A stretch of 64,000 nucleotides of DNA from JAVVHH01 sp963835135 (GTDB taxonomy: Bacteria > Pseudomonadota > Alphaproteobacteria > Acetobacterales > Acetobacteraceae). The notes beneath the pieces were generated by a model, which searched no databases, was not told the DNA's origin, and saw only the letters and a program-made list of their open reading frames with translations. Of the stretch, positions 36,473 through 44,083 are shown in pieces (positions within the stretch are counted from its first letter, which is position 1; each line of letters starts with the position of its first letter). The position numbers were made by a program, and so were the translations under genes. The stretch covers positions 620,001-684,000 of the forward strand of contig CAWIEF010000003.1 of the NCBI GenBank assembly GCA_963835135.1. Direction: 5' to 3'.

Positions 36473-37708
36473 CTAATACTCCACGAGCACGAGGCCAGCA
36501 GCGCCGAAGCCGCCCGCGGCGGCGGTCGTTCCGTATCCGCCGCCCGCTCCCGATCCCGGTGCCTTGCCGTCTGCGGGCGACCCACCGCCATTCGAGCCTC
36601 GTCCGCCTCCGCCAAATGCGCTGGCGCCACCGTTGCCCGCGGGAACGTTACCGATCATGGGACCATCGCCTCCCATGCCGCCGGCGCGGAGCATGTTGCC
36701 TACAATACCAACGCCCCCCGTCCCGCCATGACTGTCAGGATTGGACGAAGCTCCTCCCAATCCGCCTTGGGCCACGACCATGTCGCCGAAACTGGACTGA
36801 CCACCTGCCCCGCCCGTCACGCCTGCTGGAGAGGAGGCCCCGCCAACGCCGACGACCACCGCCACGCCCTGACCCGGCTGCAGCACAAGAATGGATTCCG
36901 CGTAGCCGCCAGCCCCACCGCCGCCCCCGCCGTAACCCGCCGTGCCACCGCCGCCCCCGCCGCCTGCACCCACCACACGCGCCCGTAAGCGTGAGACACC
37001 CGCCGGCACCACCCAAGTGCGGTTGGATGTGAATGTCTCGATCCGACTGAAGCCGGGGGTGAGGTCGGGGAGATGAAACCGAAGAAGTGGAGCGGTCGGC
37101 AGTGCACTAATGTCGTCTTGCGTTATGGAGCTTTTTCCAACCCAAGTGGACACGCCGTAAAGGCCGACGAAGCCGGGGTCTGGGCTAGGCGGGGCAAATG
37201 TGCCGAACGGTATTGGCGAACTCGATTTGGCCGTGATGACCAACTGCGTTCGACGCCGGGTATTCTGCGCCGAACCGGAATTGTTGGGTCCGCTGAACGG
37301 GATTGTTGGCGATGCCGAGTTCCAGTATTGAAGCGTCAACGGCTGATCATCAACTTCTGTGAGTGTCGCCTGGATCAGCCACGACAAGATCATCGATTGG
37401 TCTGACGTCGTCTGCAGCGGGATCGTGATCGGCGTAACGACCACACCCGTTTTAACGACCGTGTTCCCTGCACTGGGGAGCGAGCCGAAAGCCGTTTGAT
37501 CAAGTCCGACACTCATTGAGAGTGTCCCAGGTCCAATGGCGACACCATAGCCAGAGGTGGCCGGGGAGCACAGTAATCCGTCCGCGATCGGAGCGCTACC
37601 TAGGAAAGTCTGGGTAAGTGCACCGAGCGCTGACAACGTATTCCGCTGGATACTGAGAAGGTCAGTATCCAAAGGGATTGAGCCAGGGTAAACTATTTGC
37701 CGATCCAT
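36473..37708 (-). CDS. Glycine-rich tail-fibre protein
   Basis: 411 residues. The N-terminus MDRQIVYPGSIPLDTDLLSI plus QRNTLSALGALTQTFLG is a baseplate-attachment type seen in Mu-like and myovirus fibres. Residues 90-220 are beta-rich. From about residue 225 (FTSNRTWVVPAGVSRLRARV) it becomes a glycine-rich tip with many GGGG runs, like the shorter gene at 25654-26514. First fibre gene after the tail protein I gene, so it may be the main receptor-binding fibre. Confidence 0.65.
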   Translation of the reverse strand: MDRQIVYPGSIPLDTDLLSIQRNTLSALGALTQTFLGSAPIADGLLCSPATSGYGVAIGPGTLSMSVGLDQTAFGSLPSAGNTVVKTGVVVTPITIPLQTTSDQSMILSWLIQATLTEVDDQPLTLQYWNSASPTIPFSGPNNSGSAQNTRRRTQLVITAKSSSPIPFGTFAPPSPDPGFVGLYGVSTWVGKSSITQDDISALPTAPLLRFHLPDLTPGFSRIETFTSNRTWVVPAGVSRLRARVVGAGGGGGGGTAGYGGGGGGAGGYAESILVLQPGQGVAVVVGVGGASSPAGVTGGAGGQSSFGDMVVAQGGLGGASSNPDSHGGTGGVGIVGNMLRAGGMGGDGPMIGNVPAGNGGASAFGGGGRGSNGGGSPADGKAPGSGAGGGYGTTAAAGGFGAAGLVLVEY

Positions 37709-37743
37709 GCCTCAAGCCTCGACTGATTTCATCAGGTATCCCG

Positions 37744-38313
37744 TCAACTCGCGGCAGCAACACGCATCCAAAGCGCACCGCCGGCCGGAGCGGCATGGCT
37801 CACATTCCGCCAAAGCTCGCCCTCGAACGCAACGCTTCCTGGCGAAGCCACGAGGAGGCTTTCCAGCGGCATTTGCATCGACCCCCATCCACCGACCGTG
37901 TTCCACGCGAGCCCAGCCGAAACGTTGTATGCACCGGTGCTTGCAGGTTGCGCTGGCTCGAAGATGTGGAGGGTGTAACCAGCCGCATCCGCCGCAGCGA
38001 CAATCGCCGGGCTCGTTCCTCGCACTCGGCGCATCGCCATCAGCAAGCGTCGACGGTAATCTGCATCAGCCTCGTTTGATCGACGTGGAAATCCGTCGCT
38101 CAGAAAATCCTGAGCGGCCAGGTCAAGGAAGGTTTCGGTAGCTGTCTCAACGCGAGACTGAGTAACAACGTAAAGCAGCAAAGTGTGCAAGTTCGCCCAT
38201 GCGGAAGCAAAGCCCGATAGCAATCCGTTCAGAACCGGGGCGACGTCGCCGAACCAGCGACCCGGCAGCGTCAAGCGGAGACGCTGAAGCATGTCGGTCT
38301 GGTCGCCTATCAT
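37744..38313 (-). CDS. Baseplate protein, tail protein I/gp48-like
   Basis: 189 residues. MLQRLRLTLPGRWFGDVAPV, LNGLLSGFASAWANLHTLL and RVETATETFLDLAAQDFL, then ADADYRRRLLMAMRRVRGT, match the Mu gp48/YmfQ-type tail protein that joins fibres to the baseplate wedge. The ATG overlaps the stop of the baseplate J gene (ATGA); a second Met eight codons on is also possible. Position J - I - fibre is the standard contractile-tail order. Confidence 0.75.
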   Translation of the reverse strand: MIGDQTDMLQRLRLTLPGRWFGDVAPVLNGLLSGFASAWANLHTLLLYVVTQSRVETATETFLDLAAQDFLSDGFPRRSNEADADYRRRLLMAMRRVRGTSPAIVAAADAAGYTLHIFEPAQPASTGAYNVSAGLAWNTVGGWGSMQMPLESLLVASPGSVAFEGELWRNVSHAAPAGGALWMRVAAAS

Positions 38314-39422
38314 GCCGTCACCGAAACGCCGGACGGACGGAGCATGCCGAAGACAGGGGGCACAAGGTCACTTGTCCCGCCATTCAGCGTCGCGCCATAC
38401 AGGTTTGAGATCGCGGCATCCGCGCCGTAAGCAATCTGATAGAGGCGGGTCACCGTAAGTGGGGCTCCAATCGGCAAGGCGGCGACATATGCAAGAATAG
38501 CAGCTTGTGCGCTGGCCAGTGCGGCGGCCGTGCCGACGGCCCGTACCTGAATAGTCACCGGAACGACGAGTGGGGACCGGACACTGAATGTGCTGCCGAT
38601 TGGACGGACCAATTCGACTGCAGCGGCGACCTGTGCAATCAACTCGGGAGTTGGAGAGCCGGTCCCGTCGTCGATCGTGACCGTGAAGTGACCCGCCCGA
38701 ACGGCGCCCGATGCATCAACTCGGTCAATGACTGTGTAAGAAAGACCCTGACGCACGGAAGAGATCGCGAACCCGACCGCCTGACTTGTGGCCCGGCTGC
38801 GGCTGTCCAGAAACCCGGCAAACCGTAAGCGGAGGGCGATATCGGTTTCGGGGTCGAGACCTCCAATCATTGGAGACGTGTTGGTGACCGTGTCGATGCC
38901 CGGGATCGCGTTCGCCAACAATGTCACCGAGCCGGCAACGACGTTTCCCGCCACCCCCTGCTGCTGAGCGGCGACGCGTATTGTGATACTCATATCAGCG
39001 GCACCGACACTGAAGCCCGCTCCTGTCCAAGCTCGGTTCGAGGTATCGGGAACAACCGCGAAAACCTGGTCGCTTGTTGTAAGGCCGGTTCTCACGAGAG
39101 CGCCAACTGGAACGACTGTCGCCAATCCCGCGGTCACCCGGCTGAACGTTACGAACCCCACAGCACTGGCTGCTGGGAACCGCGCCATGCCGAAGTCAGC
39201 CACCCAACTGTCTAGATCGGGTCCCGAACTTGTCGATGCCCTAGTAGCGCCCAAGACCTGAATGATGAGCCACTGCATCCACAGACCAACCGACGCATTC
39301 GCCTCAAGCAACGCCCGAACGACGCTTCCTGTTGTCATGTCGATGAGCTGCTGGCATGCGGAGCTCACTGCGGAAGCTTGCGTTTTCACGAGAGTCGCAA
39401 AGTCTTGTAGAAGAAGCGGCAT
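38310..39422 (-). CDS. Baseplate J/gp47 family protein
   Basis: 370 residues. N-terminal DMTTGSVVRALLEANASVGLW and MQWLIIQVLGATRASTSSG, then DSWVADFGMARFPA, AQQQGVAGNVVAGSVT, IGGLDPETDIALRLRFAGFL and VDASGAVRAGHFTVTIDDGTG are hallmark blocks of the Mu gp47/P2 gpJ wedge. It forms the ring around the baseplate hub. Between gp25 and tail protein I, as in other myoviruses. Confidence 0.93.
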   Translation of the reverse strand: MPLLLQDFATLVKTQASAVSSACQQLIDMTTGSVVRALLEANASVGLWMQWLIIQVLGATRASTSSGPDLDSWVADFGMARFPAASAVGFVTFSRVTAGLATVVPVGALVRTGLTTSDQVFAVVPDTSNRAWTGAGFSVGAADMSITIRVAAQQQGVAGNVVAGSVTLLANAIPGIDTVTNTSPMIGGLDPETDIALRLRFAGFLDSRSRATSQAVGFAISSVRQGLSYTVIDRVDASGAVRAGHFTVTIDDGTGSPTPELIAQVAAAVELVRPIGSTFSVRSPLVVPVTIQVRAVGTAAALASAQAAILAYVAALPIGAPLTVTRLYQIAYGADAAISNLYGATLNGGTSDLVPPVFGMLRPSGVSVTA

Positions 39423-39794
39423 CTATCGACCCGGAACACTGGCGGAAACCACCGAAGAGACCGTGGTAGCGCTGTCCTCATAGCGAATTTGGAGGTAAAG
39501 TCGCCCTGCGGCGTCTGAAGACACTGCAATGACGGGCTCCGGTGTTGACGATACAGCTGTTTCCAGAGCCATTTGAGCTCGGATGAGCGCTTCAACCCTC
39601 GCTCGATCGACGGGTTGGCCAACAAACCGCCCCAACCCCGCCCCGTAATCAGGATTCCAGATATAATCCCCGGGATTCGTCATCAGTCGGCGCAGAACAC
39701 GTTCGGTACCGAGTTCTGGATCGCTGACGAGAGCGAGATCTCCCGTGGCCGACACCGAAAGATCTCCCGACCAAGTCATCTCTAGATCAGGCAT
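39423..39794 (-). CDS. Baseplate wedge GPW/gp25 family protein
   Basis: 123 residues. SGDLSVSATGDLALVSDPEL, TERVLRRLMTNPGDYIWNPDYGAGL and the Glu-rich-to-Arg stretch of the EPR core (DRARVEALIRAQM) match gpW/gp25, which nucleates sheath assembly on the baseplate. One base separates it from J and 29 bp from the spike gene upstream. Lysozyme-like in fold but not active in other phages. Confidence 0.88.
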   Translation of the reverse strand: MPDLEMTWSGDLSVSATGDLALVSDPELGTERVLRRLMTNPGDYIWNPDYGAGLGRFVGQPVDRARVEALIRAQMALETAVSSTPEPVIAVSSDAAGRLYLQIRYEDSATTVSSVVSASVPGR

Positions 39795-39823
39795 TCAACG
39801 CTCCTGGAACTTTATTGAACGTG

Positions 39824-40339
39824 CTAGTCCTGCGGCTGCGCTGTACCAGTCAAACCGCCTTGCGGCACGCTATGCTTGTGCTGATTATAGTGCGCCCGAA
39901 GCTGAGCGAGTGATCCATGTTGATCGTAGACATCGCCGGCTACATGTAGATCACCCTTGATCGAAATGGTCCCATCATTCAGGAGGCGAACGTAACTGCC
40001 GCTCTTGTGTGTCAGCCACAATTCTCCGACGGGCGTTTGTGGCACCAAAGTATCCTGGCTCCAAGCCCGTCCGACAACAATGCCGTGTTCCGCGTCGCCC
40101 TCTTGGGGCAGAACCAGGACCTGGTCACCTGGGCTTGGTGGGCAGGTAAAGCCCCATCCACTTCCAACCCAGGCACTGAGCACGGGAAGCCAGCCGGTGA
40201 GCACTCCCTCGGGCTGCAACTGAACTCGGACCGTGCCCAACTTGGGGTCGACCGACGTTATCTTAGCAAACCGCGGCTGACCAAGCAGCGCGTCTTGCGC
40301 ACCACTATGTCCTTTAAACGCGTTGAGTAATCGATCCAT
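39824..40339 (-). CDS. Baseplate assembly protein V (tail spike)
   Basis: 171 residues. The OB-fold core (RFAKITSVDPKLGTVRVQLQ, WLPVLSAWVGSGWGFTCPPS, GDQVLVLPQEGDAEHGIVVG) and C-terminal beta-prism (LTHKSGSYVRLLNDGTISI) are typical of Mu gp45/P2 gpV. The end QHGSLAQLRAHYNQHKHSVP carries an HxH that binds metal at the spike apex. Its ATG overlaps the stop of the D gene (TGATG), which fixes the start. The membrane-piercing needle of the injection machine. Confidence 0.88.
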   Translation of the reverse strand: MDRLLNAFKGHSGAQDALLGQPRFAKITSVDPKLGTVRVQLQPEGVLTGWLPVLSAWVGSGWGFTCPPSPGDQVLVLPQEGDAEHGIVVGRAWSQDTLVPQTPVGELWLTHKSGSYVRLLNDGTISIKGDLHVAGDVYDQHGSLAQLRAHYNQHKHSVPQGGLTGTAQPQD

Positions 40340-41352
40340 CAAGCCATCCCTTGCAAGCTGAGGCTTTGTGTAAAACCCCGCTTGACGTCTAATCGACGCG
40401 AGATCTGCGACACGCCATACACGCGATCCCATTGCGTGTTTGTCCCCGCAAGAAAGACAACGCTGCGAGAGGTCAAGGTGAGCTCTCCGGGCATCGTCAG
40501 TGACGCTGTCCATTCATGCCTTTTTAGATCATCTGCAATCCTTTGTGCTTGCGACTGCGCGTCCGCGCTAGTCAGGTTTGGCCGGGTCACACGTCTCTCC
40601 CAGACCGGCCCGATCCCCGGCGAAAGCACTTCACCGGTCACCATGGCGCCTGTCCCAGAGTTCCAGCTTTTCACCATTACGTGGATCGGCCGTGCCAACC
40701 CAACACAGTGACCGAGCTGCAGACTGATGCAGTCCTCCAGGCGGACCGCCGCTGCCCCAGTCGTCACGGGTCGTCCGAAACGAAGCAGCCGACCGGTCAT
40801 GAACAAGTCAAATCCCTCCCGAACGGCAAGGGACGCAAGTAAATCCCACTCGCTCGTAGCCTTTGCGAACTGACCAAGGTTCATCCGATCGTGCTCGGAT
40901 TGATAGTAGCGTCCGATCGGTGTTGACGTGGGATCCGCCAGCACGCCCATGCCGTGGCGACTGCCAAACAGAGTGGCGACTTCGCTTGCCGTGCGGTTCG
41001 CAAATGTCTCGTTGATTTGCGTCTCGATCATCTGGGCCGAGAGGTCTCGTCCCTCGATGTCGATCACGCCTTGAACCGGATCGGACGTGACTGAGTTGAT
41101 GATCCCGACCAAGCAGCTGAGTGATCGGTCCTCCAGACCAACCTCGATCTCCAGTTCACCGCCAGGAATGTGCAGCAGCTCTTGTTGGACGGCGCTGGCA
41201 ACGAATTTGACCCGAAATCGGTCTGCGGCGAAATGGTTATTGCTGTCGATCTCCGCTGAGATGAGGCCAGTTAGATTTATCCCACTCAGCGTAGCCCTGA
41301 CCTGAGGGGCCCGTAGCTCACTTCGCAATACCGCCTCCTGCGGTCGGGTCAA
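40339..41352 (-). CDS. Phage late control D-type baseplate hub protein
   Basis: 337 residues. The fold of gpD/gp27/VgrG-like hub: SAEIDSNNHFAADRFRVKF, VIDIEGRDLSAQMIET, FANRTASEVATLFGSRHGM, and AKATSEWDLLASLAVREGFDLF. It forms the hub ring on which the V spike sits. The 5' end overlaps the X gene by 35 bp; a GTG a few codons downstream could be the start. The stop overlaps the V start. Confidence 0.82.
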   Translation of the reverse strand: MTRPQEAVLRSELRAPQVRATLSGINLTGLISAEIDSNNHFAADRFRVKFVASAVQQELLHIPGGELEIEVGLEDRSLSCLVGIINSVTSDPVQGVIDIEGRDLSAQMIETQINETFANRTASEVATLFGSRHGMGVLADPTSTPIGRYYQSEHDRMNLGQFAKATSEWDLLASLAVREGFDLFMTGRLLRFGRPVTTGAAAVRLEDCISLQLGHCVGLARPIHVMVKSWNSGTGAMVTGEVLSPGIGPVWERRVTRPNLTSADAQSQAQRIADDLKRHEWTASLTMPGELTLTSRSVVFLAGTNTQWDRVYGVSQISRRLDVKRGFTQSLSLQGMA

Positions 41353-41500
41353 CCGCAGGGATCTTCAGGTTGTTGAGCCCAACCAATATAGGGTCCTTCA
41401 AGCCATTCAGCGCTGCGATCCGGTTCCACTGCGTCGCGTCACCGAGCTGCTGCAGCGCAAGCCGGAACAGATCCCCCCCAGCGACGACCAGCACGATCAT
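41318..41500 (-). CDS. Tail protein X (LysM-like)
   Basis: 60 residues. GGDLFRLALQQLGDATQWNRIAALNGLKD is a LysM-like segment typical of P2 gpX/Mu-type tail X proteins that sit between the hub and the tube. It overlaps D by 35 bp and the upstream gene by 4 bp (ATGA). Assignment rests on the LysM-like motif, length and order. Confidence 0.75.
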   Translation of the reverse strand: MIVLVVAGGDLFRLALQQLGDATQWNRIAALNGLKDPILVGLNNLKIPAVDPTAGGGIAK

Positions 41501-42048
41501 GACGCGAACAAGCCATACGCGCGGGCCGTGACAGACTGCGCCAAACGACCCGCAGCGCCGATGGCTTGCCCAAGGTTACTCGAACCAAGACCAAGGCCGG
41601 CAGCGCCGATCTCCGTCTCAAGCGCCGCAGCCGTCAGCAATCCCACCGTGAGCGCTGGAGCAGCGGCCGCGGCCAGCCAGTCTGCGCGCTCACGACCAGG
41701 ATCAAGCACGATGCACAACTGAATTCGATATGGGACCCACCACGTATTGGCGATTTCCGCGTCGAACTCCTGAACGACGACCGTATACCGCCAAGCATCC
41801 CACGCGAGCGTCTGCTGCTTGCCGCTCCGGCGGAGCCGCTCGAGGAGGCGGACCCGCTCGGCTGCTTGCTGCCCCGTAAACACGCCGGACCACCGGATCG
41901 GCCCGTCCTCCGGTCCCATCGCATCCACGACCCGGCCGCCCCCCGGCAGGGCATGAATGACGAGCCTTTGCTTGCCGCCGACCGCGAAATGCTCCGGTAC
42001 CTCGAAGTCGCTGAAGGCGATCTCGCCGAGAGTGAGTGGTGTTCCCAT
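41497..42048 (-). CDS. Tail/baseplate hub-associated protein between tape measure and X
   Basis: 183 residues. MGTPLTLGEIAFSDFEVPEH, KQRLVIHALPGGGRVVDAMGP and IRWSGVFTGQQAAERVRLLERLR resemble the N-terminal part of Mu-type circularisation/baseplate proteins that follow the tape measure; the tail end is Ala/Gly-rich and helical. The ATG overlaps the tape-measure stop (TGATG), and its own stop overlaps X (ATGA). Likely a hub or tail-tip component. Confidence 0.55.
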   Translation of the reverse strand: MGTPLTLGEIAFSDFEVPEHFAVGGKQRLVIHALPGGGRVVDAMGPEDGPIRWSGVFTGQQAAERVRLLERLRRSGKQQTLAWDAWRYTVVVQEFDAEIANTWWVPYRIQLCIVLDPGRERADWLAAAAAPALTVGLLTAAALETEIGAAGLGLGSSNLGQAIGAAGRLAQSVTARAYGLFAS

Positions 42049-43058
42049 CAGAGCGCCCCTGACACGGTCCAAGCCGGCGTTTGCCGCGGGTCGAAAAAGC
42101 TCGTGCCGGCAGGCGGACGCGATGCCTCGCGAGCCATGTGGTCCGACAGCCACTGGCCCACGAGGCGGCCGTCGAGCATGACCGTTCCCCCTCCGGTATC
42201 GTTCCGATCCTGTCCCGCCGAGCGGGGGGCGGCTGGCTTCTCTTGCAAGCGGGTCGTTTGGGTGTGAAATCCGACCTGCTCGACACCTGACCACGGCGCC
42301 GCGGGCCGTTCCGGTCTTGCAGCGGCATTGGCCATCGACATGTGCCGCGCCCGTCCCGCAGGCGCTTCAGGCATGCTGCGGCTCTGAGCGTGGTTGATGG
42401 AAGCGGTGAGTGCTAACCGGGGGGATGGGGGTGTCACGCTGCGGCGCTGCTCCTGCGCCGCCGTCGCAACCTCCTTTGCAGGTTGCTGGACCGGATTCTT
42501 TGAAGAAGGTGCAACGGACGTAATCTGCTCTGGCAATGCGACCGGGTCAGATGCAGTCGATCCGACCTGAGCGGCTTGTTCACCCCGATCATCCGCGGTG
42601 CGTTCGGGCGGACCGCTCAAAACCGGCGCGCTCGATGGCACGGTCCGCTCGCGCGTCTCCTGCACGACTGCAACCTGCTCTCGCGAAGAGGGCGTGCCGG
42701 CTGACTGAGCGGCCGGCGCCACCACTTGCGCTGTATTCGGCTCGCCTGTGTCGGCCGCTGAGCCAGGCAGCACCACCGGCGGTGCAGCCGGCGCTCTCTC
42801 CAGTTTAAGGTGCTTGACCTGCTCCGCAGTTGCTCCCGCGGGTTGATCCGCTGTTGCCGCCGGAACTGAACGCCCGCCCAACGCAGCGGCGACGGCTCTC
42901 GTCGCTGCCTCAGCTTTCTGCACCAATCCGACGAGATCTGCACTGGTCGCCGCAATAGCCCGGTCCACCTCGGCCAGCCCGCCATTGATCACGGCAAGAC
43001 CAGCGCTGACGTCTTCCTGCAGCAGCAACTGGATACCGATCTCATAAGCATCGATCAT
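42048..43058 (-). CDS. Putative short tape measure protein, Pro/Ala-rich
   Basis: 336 residues in the tape-measure slot right after the G/GT chaperones. Residues 1-62 are helical (DAYEIGIQLLLQEDVSAGLA, VQKAEAATRAVAAALGG); residues 65-280 are low-complexity Pro/Ala/Gln/Glu-rich and probably disordered; the C-terminal 45 form a small ordered segment (DGRLVGQWLSDHMAREASRP). No long coiled coil or membrane helix is seen. Start at the ATG with SD AGGAGGG and ATGA coupling to GT; a GTG two codons earlier is too close to the SD. If it is the ruler, the tail would be very short. Confidence 0.55.
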   Translation of the reverse strand: MIDAYEIGIQLLLQEDVSAGLAVINGGLAEVDRAIAATSADLVGLVQKAEAATRAVAAALGGRSVPAATADQPAGATAEQVKHLKLERAPAAPPVVLPGSAADTGEPNTAQVVAPAAQSAGTPSSREQVAVVQETRERTVPSSAPVLSGPPERTADDRGEQAAQVGSTASDPVALPEQITSVAPSSKNPVQQPAKEVATAAQEQRRSVTPPSPRLALTASINHAQSRSMPEAPAGRARHMSMANAAARPERPAAPWSGVEQVGFHTQTTRLQEKPAAPRSAGQDRNDTGGGTVMLDGRLVGQWLSDHMAREASRPPAGTSFFDPRQTPAWTVSGAL

Positions 43059-43608
43059 CGCCACCCTCCTGCGCTGTAATCCCAGACCAGCCCGTCGAGT
43101 TCACCGATCGTGACCACCCATGCGGTCCGGTCGAACGCGCTCAGGCTGAATGCGACGTCGAACGGAACACCGTTTTTCACGAGATACAGTGAGTCACGAA
43201 GATCAGCCTCTTGCGTGAAAGCTTGAAGCGCGGCCGGGTGATCCAATCCCGCCGCGCCTATGAATTTCCCTGCTGGGCATTGGCCAACTCCTGCCCGATG
43301 GCAACCATCCCAGGGTCGCCGAGACGCTGCACCAGAGCCTCGAGTTGTCCCTCGTTGGCCGGCGCCGGCTGTGGGATGCCGTCGATGCTGGTTACGCACA
43401 TCGCCAGCATCGCGTACCCGATGTAGCGCTCGTTGCTCGCTAGGACCGGACCAACCGCTTTAAACAGCCGAAGTCGATCGAGCGCTCCAGGACGGCGGAT
43501 GCGCAAGACCCGGCCGATCGCATCGGTCGCCTCGAACTCACGTGACGCCTCGAAGACGATCCGTTGCGACGGCGACGACGCGCCGGGCTCGCTAGTGTTG
43601 ACGGTCAT
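43055..43608 (-). CDS. Tail assembly chaperone GT, -1 frameshift product
   Basis: The GT-type extension is read only after a -1 slip near the end of the G gene. The second frame gives GKFIGAAGLDHPAALQAFTQ, then EADLRDSLYLVKNGVPFDVAF and ELDGLVWDYSAGGW, with no start codon or SD of its own in a sensible place. With a one-base step back the total is exactly 184 residues. In lambda-like and T4-like tails G and GT load the tape measure during tube assembly. Confidence 0.75.
43258..43608 (-). CDS. Tail assembly chaperone G
   Basis: 116 residues. The ATG overlaps the tail-tube stop (TAATG). RIVFEASREFEATDAIGRVL and RRPGALDRLRLFKAVGP, ERYIGYAMLAMCVTSIDG, with the acidic/helical end, match gpG-type chaperones encoded between tube and tape measure. 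The final codons (CAG CAG GGA AAT TCA TAG) hold the slippery site that makes the GT product. Confidence 0.75.
   Translation of the reverse strand: MTVNTSEPGASSPSQRIVFEASREFEATDAIGRVLRIRRPGALDRLRLFKAVGPVLASNERYIGYAMLAMCVTSIDGIPQPAPANEGQLEALVQRLGDPGMVAIGQELANAQQGNS
43264..43270 (-). other. Slippery heptamer GGGAAAT for -1 programmed frameshifting
   Basis: On the coding strand the G-gene codons read CA-G GGA AAT TCA TAG, so G GGA AAT is a canonical X XXY YYZ site in the correct frame two codons before the stop. Lambda G/GT uses the related GGGAAAG. A -1 slip here enters the long second frame directly. Confidence 0.8.
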
Positions 43609-44057
43609 TAAATCCGCTTCCTCCGGCTGGCGAAGAAGTCGAGCTTCTGCCGGACCGCCGAATCTCCTTTCCACTGTCCGGCGCTCGTCATCTTGAACAC
43701 TGCACCGTCGAACTGAAACGTCGTCACCGAACCATCGGATTCGGTGACGTACTGATATAAGGTTCCGCTCTCGAGCATGCCGTTGACGTGCCAGGCCTGC
43801 TCGAGACCATCGATAAAGCTGTCGGCCGCCGGGCTCCCTCGCTCGAGATCGAAGCTTCCTTCCCAGCCTTTGGGCAACTCGGCTGCCATGTGGACGCCGT
43901 CCAGGCGGTCGATCCGGATCTGATGCGTCTGCTGCCGGCTCTCGAACCCGGTGACATGCGTCAGATCGACTCGCGTTCCCGCCTCACCATTCGGACCTGT
44001 GGGTCCGATCACGACCAGTTGGCAATCTCGCCCCGTCGAGAAGCTATTCGCAGGCAT
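43608..44057 (-). CDS. Tail tube protein
   Basis: 149 residues. FSTGRDCQLVVIGPTGPNGE, THVTGFESRQQTHQIRIDRLD and PKGWEGSFDLERGSPAADSF match contractile-tail tube proteins (beta-barrel hexamer ring). Right downstream of the sheath and upstream of the chaperones, as in P2/Mu-like tails. SD-like sequence lies in the 26-bp gap after the sheath. Confidence 0.85.
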   Translation of the reverse strand: MPANSFSTGRDCQLVVIGPTGPNGEAGTRVDLTHVTGFESRQQTHQIRIDRLDGVHMAAELPKGWEGSFDLERGSPAADSFIDGLEQAWHVNGMLESGTLYQYVTESDGSVTTFQFDGAVFKMTSAGQWKGDSAVRQKLDFFASRRKRI

Positions 44058-44083
44058 TCAGCATGCTCCTAAGGTTGCGTCGA

